A stretch of DNA of 53,459 bases from Planctomycetaceae bacterium (GTDB taxonomy: Bacteria; Planctomycetota; UBA1135; GCA-002686595), in NCBI GenBank assembly GCA_011525785.1, contig WYBT01000037.1:1-53459 (forward strand). The letters run 5' to 3'. Within the stretch, counting starts at the first letter, position 1. Every line of letters starts with the position of its first letter. The notes under the pieces are model-generated. The model worked only from the letters and a program-made list of their open reading frames with translations. It was not told the origin of the DNA and searched no databases. Made by a program: the position numbers and the translations under genes. Shown in pieces: positions 50,283-53,459 of the stretch.

Positions 50283-53093
50283 TCAGCGGCTGCGCTCGTC
50301 GAACCAAGCGAACACGTCGGGGAGCGCGTCGGCCACCGCGAACCAGTGACCGGCCTGCGGATAGATGTGCAGTGAGCTCGACTTCGCCCCCGAAGCGAGC
50401 AACGCCTTGTGGAATGCCTCAACGCCTTCACGCGCGAAGTCGCGCTCGCCGGCGGCGAGAAACAGCGGCGCAGACGCGAGGCGCGCGGCGGCGGCGGGCT
50501 CGAGCGCTGCGCCGATCGTTGCGACACCGCGGTAGCGACGCGGAGCTTGCGAGAGCGCGTCGAGAATCGAAGCGCCACCGCGCGAGTGGCCGATGACGAA
50601 GATGCGCTCCCGGTCGAGCGGATAGCGCTCCGCGAGGGCGTTGACGATCGCATCGAGCGTTTCTGCGTCCTCGCCGCCAGCACAGCGCGGCGCCGCGAGC
50701 ATCCAGCCGCGCTCGGCGCACTTTGTCTTCGCCTGCCCGTCGCCGTAGCCGTCGAACCACGTGTCTTCGTCGAACACGCGACCGTGCAGCGCGAGCACGA
50801 GCGGCGTCGGTTTGTCCATCGACATGCCTGGCGGCGCGAACACTCGCGTCTCGAGCGCGCGACTGCCGATGGGCAACGCGAGGAAGAACTCGCCGTCGCG
50901 TTCGGGCCCGTACCAGCGCTCGCCCTTCGCAGCGGCGGCGGCGACTTGTTCGGCTTCGGCGAGCAGACGAGCGCCGGGGTAGTCGTGTAGCACTCCTGTT
51001 CCATCGGCCAGCGCTTGCAGCAGCGCGAGGAGCCGCTGCGCACTCGCTCGCTCGAGTGCGGGAGCTGACGGAGGCAGCGACGCGACAGCCTCGGCCAGTG
51101 CGGCGAGGCGTTCGTCTCGACGCTCGACGAACGACATTACGAACTCTCGCTCGAACTGTCGGAAGTCGCCGTCGAACAGCGTGACCTTGCAGTTCACATC
51201 GCCGGCGGCCTCGGGCGCGACATCGGCGCTCCAGTCTGCTGTACGGTCGTTATGGAAGCTGAGAAAGTCCTCGTCGTCCTCGTGGTGCGAGGGACGGAGC
51301 CGCGGCCACCACGCACCTCCGTCGTGAGTTCCGGACAGCCGAAACCAGGTCAGCTCGAGAGATCGTTCGCGAGCGTCGCGAAGCCGGACCCCCAGATCGA
51401 CTCCGAAACCATCTGGACTGCTGTGCGCAGAATCAAGCGCGAGGCACGCCGCCGCGAGGTCGCCTTCCGCGAACTTCAGTTCGGCCAGCAGCGCGAGGTC
51501 CGCGAGCGACTGAGAGCCCCGCGCGCTGGGAATCTGGAGTCGCGCTCGATCGAGCTCACGCAGCCGCGAGAGCAACTCGTAGCGCAGCGCATCGATCCGC
51601 GCGTCAGGTGCTCCCTTGGGCTCGTCGCCGAACATCGCGCGTCGAAGCAGCTCGTTGCGCGGCGCGATGGCGTCGAGCCACGTGAACGCATGTGGGAGGA
51701 CTGCGCCCACGGCAAGTGAGTGCTCCACGTCCGGCGCGATCATGAGCTGTGTACGACTCGCACCGGCCTTGACCAGGGACTCGTAGAACTCCTCGACCTC
51801 GCCGCGCGCGAAGTCACGCTCCCCGGCGGCGAGGTAGAGCGTCCGATGCGCAAGGAACTTGGGTCGCGCGGGACCAAAGGACGAGGGCAGCTTCTTGGTC
51901 CGCGCACCGATCAACTCAGCAGCGCGACAGCACTGGGGCGTGTCGCTCACTGCGCGCAGCGCGCTGTCGCGCCCGCGCGAGTGGTCGACGAGGTACACGG
52001 CGCTGCGGTCCACTGGGTAGATCTTCGCGAACTCCCAAATCAGGTACTCCACCCACGACACGCCGCCGTTGCGCGTCCACTGCGGGGCGAGCAGCATCCA
52101 TCCGCGCGCGCGACAGAGCTCGACGATCCGTCCTCCGCCGTATCCGTCGAACCACGTGTTCTGGTCGAACCCCTCGCCGTGCAACGCGACCACGAGCGGC
52201 GGTCGCGAGTCTTCGTCCACGCCGGGCGGGATGTAGATCCGCGCTGGGATGCTCACCGAGCCCCAGGGAATCGAGAGGAGGAACTCGCCGCTGCGCTGAG
52301 GAGTGAACCACTTCTCTCCGCGCGTCACCGATTCGACGAGGTTCTCTGCCTCTGCGAGCAGCCGCGCTGCTGGGTAGTCGTGCGCCGACTCCGAACCCGC
52401 GGCGTGCGATGCCAACAAGGCGTGCAGTGCTTGCGCTGACGAACGTTCGAGATTCCGTGGGTTGCTGGGCAGTGCTTCGACTCGTGCGCCGAGTTGCGTG
52501 AGACGCTGATCGACGTCCTGCGCGAGCGAGAAGGCGATATCCCGCGTGTGAACCGTGCCGCTCGCGTCTGCGATGACGAGCCGAGCGTCGTAGTCGCCCG
52601 CCGGCCAGTCGAACGAGTCGGGAATCCAGAGCGCCGAGTTCGAAGTGGGGGCGAAGGTGATCTGCCCTTGGATCGAGTCGCGTCCCGGAGCTTCAAGTGT
52701 CACCGACCAGGCGCGCGCTTCGAGCTCTCCGTACTCGAGCACGAACTCCAATTGCAGTGCGCCGCTGCCGCAGTCCATCAGGCTCCGCGTCGGCGCGATC
52801 GCCCAGCCGTCCGGCGCGCTCGGTTTCGCCGCGAGATCCTCGGTTCGCGCTATATGCGCGGCGAGATCCAACTCGGAGGCCGCGGTCGCGAAGTCGCTCG
52901 CCTCGCGGCTCTTGAACGCGGCGAGCACGTGATCGACTGCGGCCGTCCGCGCCCCGGCGTCGGTGCACGCGGCAATGGCCTGCTCCGCATTCGTCAACCG
53001 CCGATAGAACCCGTGGAGCGAGTTCGGCGCAGGGTTCTGCGCCGCAGTGCTCACGGCCGCGAGCAGCGTGATGGCAGAGAGAAGTACTCCCAT
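50283..53093 (-). CDS. secreted tandem alpha/beta hydrolase with a degenerate first active site
   Basis: 936 residues. A signal peptide (about 1-19) is followed by a duplicated unit of about 465 residues. Each half has a beta-sandwich and helical spacer (RLLAEAE), a conserved W-F/Y-x-P motif, an ALHG oxyanion segment, an NTWFDGYG/DTWFDGYG motif, a nucleophile elbow, an AAGERDFA acid site and a final His. The C-terminal half has the intact elbow GHSRGG with Ser837, Asp885 and His916. The N-terminal half has DHSRGR with Ser372 (first Gly of GxSxG changed to Asp), Asp427 and His458. This looks like an exported esterase or PHB-depolymerase-like hydrolase; substrate unknown. A single upstream beta-rich region (90-190) precedes the first hydrolase. 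Transcribed alone. Confidence 0.75.
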   Translation of the reverse strand: MGVLLSAITLLAAVSTAAQNPAPNSLHGFYRRLTNAEQAIAACTDAGARTAAVDHVLAAFKSREASDFATAASELDLAAHIARTEDLAAKPSAPDGWAIAPTRSLMDCGSGALQLEFVLEYGELEARAWSVTLEAPGRDSIQGQITFAPTSNSALWIPDSFDWPAGDYDARLVIADASGTVHTRDIAFSLAQDVDQRLTQLGARVEALPSNPRNLERSSAQALHALLASHAAGSESAHDYPAARLLAEAENLVESVTRGEKWFTPQRSGEFLLSIPWGSVSIPARIYIPPGVDEDSRPPLVVALHGEGFDQNTWFDGYGGGRIVELCRARGWMLLAPQWTRNGGVSWVEYLIWEFAKIYPVDRSAVYLVDHSRGRDSALRAVSDTPQCCRAAELIGARTKKLPSSFGPARPKFLAHRTLYLAAGERDFARGEVEEFYESLVKAGASRTQLMIAPDVEHSLAVGAVLPHAFTWLDAIAPRNELLRRAMFGDEPKGAPDARIDALRYELLSRLRELDRARLQIPSARGSQSLADLALLAELKFAEGDLAAACLALDSAHSSPDGFGVDLGVRLRDARERSLELTWFRLSGTHDGGAWWPRLRPSHHEDDEDFLSFHNDRTADWSADVAPEAAGDVNCKVTLFDGDFRQFEREFVMSFVERRDERLAALAEAVASLPPSAPALERASAQRLLALLQALADGTGVLHDYPGARLLAEAEQVAAAAAKGERWYGPERDGEFFLALPIGSRALETRVFAPPGMSMDKPTPLVLALHGRVFDEDTWFDGYGDGQAKTKCAERGWMLAAPRCAGGEDAETLDAIVNALAERYPLDRERIFVIGHSRGGASILDALSQAPRRYRGVATIGAALEPAAAARLASAPLFLAAGERDFAREGVEAFHKALLASGAKSSSLHIYPQAGHWFAVADALPDVFAWFDERSR

Positions 53094-53280
53094 GTTGGAA
53101 CTCTAGTCGGCGGGCGCGCGGCGCGCGGGACCTTCCGATGCCAAGGTTGCCTTGGACCGCTGCCTCGCGGTCACGGACTGTTCGCTCCAGCCAAGCGCTC
53201 GCTTCGATCGCGACTTCAGCGTCGACGGGTTGAGTTCCGCACCGCGTCCACGCCGTGCCGCTCGAGGCCGCGAAACGAGC

Positions 53281-53315
53281 GCGGGCCGCCCGGTGAGGTG
53301 CACCGGACGGCCCGC
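53281..53315 (-). terminator. hairpin downstream of groEL
   Basis: A nearly perfect 15-bp stem (GCGGGCCG-x-CCGGTG with CACCGG-x-CGGCCCGC, 5-nt loop) about 23 nt past the groEL stop on the minus strand. There is no U-tract, so it may stop transcription only partly or protect the transcript end. Confidence 0.6.
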
Positions 53316-53338
53316 TTGGGTTCACGAGAGTCGCGCGA

Positions 53339-53459
53339 CTACTTCTTGTCGCTCTTCTCTTCTTCGGGCAGGTCGCTGACCAGCGCGTCGGTGGTGAGCA
53401 GCAGGGTCGCGACCGAGGCCGCGTTCTGCAGCGCCACGCGTTCGACCTTGGCCGGGTCG
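53339..53459 (-). CDS. groEL: 60 kDa chaperonin GroEL, C-terminal part
   Basis: Only the last 39 codons are inside the window. The residues DPAKVERVALQNAASVATLL followed by LTTDALVSDLPEEEKSDKK match the GroEL C-terminal equatorial domain, which folds client proteins in the cytoplasm with GroES. The C-terminus is charged and lacks the GGM tail found in many GroELs, as in several planctomycete paralogues. The start lies beyond the right edge; a groES gene is expected upstream but cannot be seen. A strong hairpin follows the stop. Confidence 0.9.
   Translation of the reverse strand, partial: DPAKVERVALQNAASVATLLLTTDALVSDLPEEEKSDKK

Noticed and set aside
1..53459. CRISPR arrays, rRNA or tRNA genes, plasmid or phage replication modules
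   Set aside because: Scanned by eye for regularly spaced repeats, cloverleaf-like GTTCGAATC arms and phage structural genes; none found. A small tRNA could still be missed without a covariance search.

Overview
The window is GC-rich, densely coded and strongly GC3-biased, and looks like a planctomycete chromosome segment, probably from a poorly characterised lineage of Planctomycetota. The evidence is a DUF3299 lipoprotein, a DUF1501-like TAT-exported protein next to a PSD1-like partner, HEAT-repeat exported proteins, ECF and group-2-like sigma factors, and several secreted proteins sharing a C-terminal module that ends in a WSRDP...NLT/S...F-x-I-L-P/R signature. It opens inside a decaying mobile-element region and ends inside groEL, read on the minus strand.

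Layout. 1-1900 is a relic zone: an IS91-type transposase pseudogene split by a 61-bp double palindrome, then two copies of the 3' end of a secreted-protein gene flanking an ATPase fragment. 2.2-3.8 kb holds an ECF sigma factor and a secreted protein of unknown role. 3.9-6.7 kb holds a dGTPase-family gene, a lipoprotein and a methyltransferase. 7.3-9.8 kb is a two-gene unit of membrane-anchored exported proteins, the downstream one DUF1573-like. 10.2-13.7 kb is a single 1154-residue gene that joins HEAT-like repeats, a ClpA/ClpC-type double AAA+ unfoldase and a release-factor-2-like domain; this is the most unusual item here. 13.9-18.5 kb holds a secreted protein, an acyl-CoA dehydrogenase and a divergent sigma-70 factor. 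18.6-25.1 kb holds a DUF3365 haem lipoprotein divergent from a histidine kinase/response-regulator pair, followed by a large HEAT-repeat exported protein; matching 11-bp-phased direct repeats lie at both ends of the kinase-regulator pair. 25.1-28.5 kb is one fused MFS/acyltransferase/acyl-ACP ligase gene.

28.7-34.9 kb is a three-gene unit made of a PSD1-like protein, a TAT-exported DUF1501-like protein and a 1303-residue decahaem cytochrome with beta-propeller-like and EF-hand regions. 35-37.7 kb holds a secreted propeller protein, a DUF3299 lipoprotein and a small membrane protein. 37.9-40.7 kb is an apparent operon of a membrane protein, a TPR membrane protein and a TPR-AAA+ ATPase. The remainder holds a PAS hybrid kinase, a possible LURP-one-like membrane protein, a pirin, a LysR regulator divergent from an epoxide-hydrolase-like enzyme, two overlapping exported proteins, a tandemly duplicated alpha/beta hydrolase, and the groEL 3' end with its hairpin.

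Functional themes are protein quality control (the AAA+/release-factor fusion, GroEL, TPR-AAA), cell-envelope and extracellular proteins, c-type cytochrome electron transfer, and membrane lipid repair. Function assignments rest on motif recognition by eye; no database search was possible.
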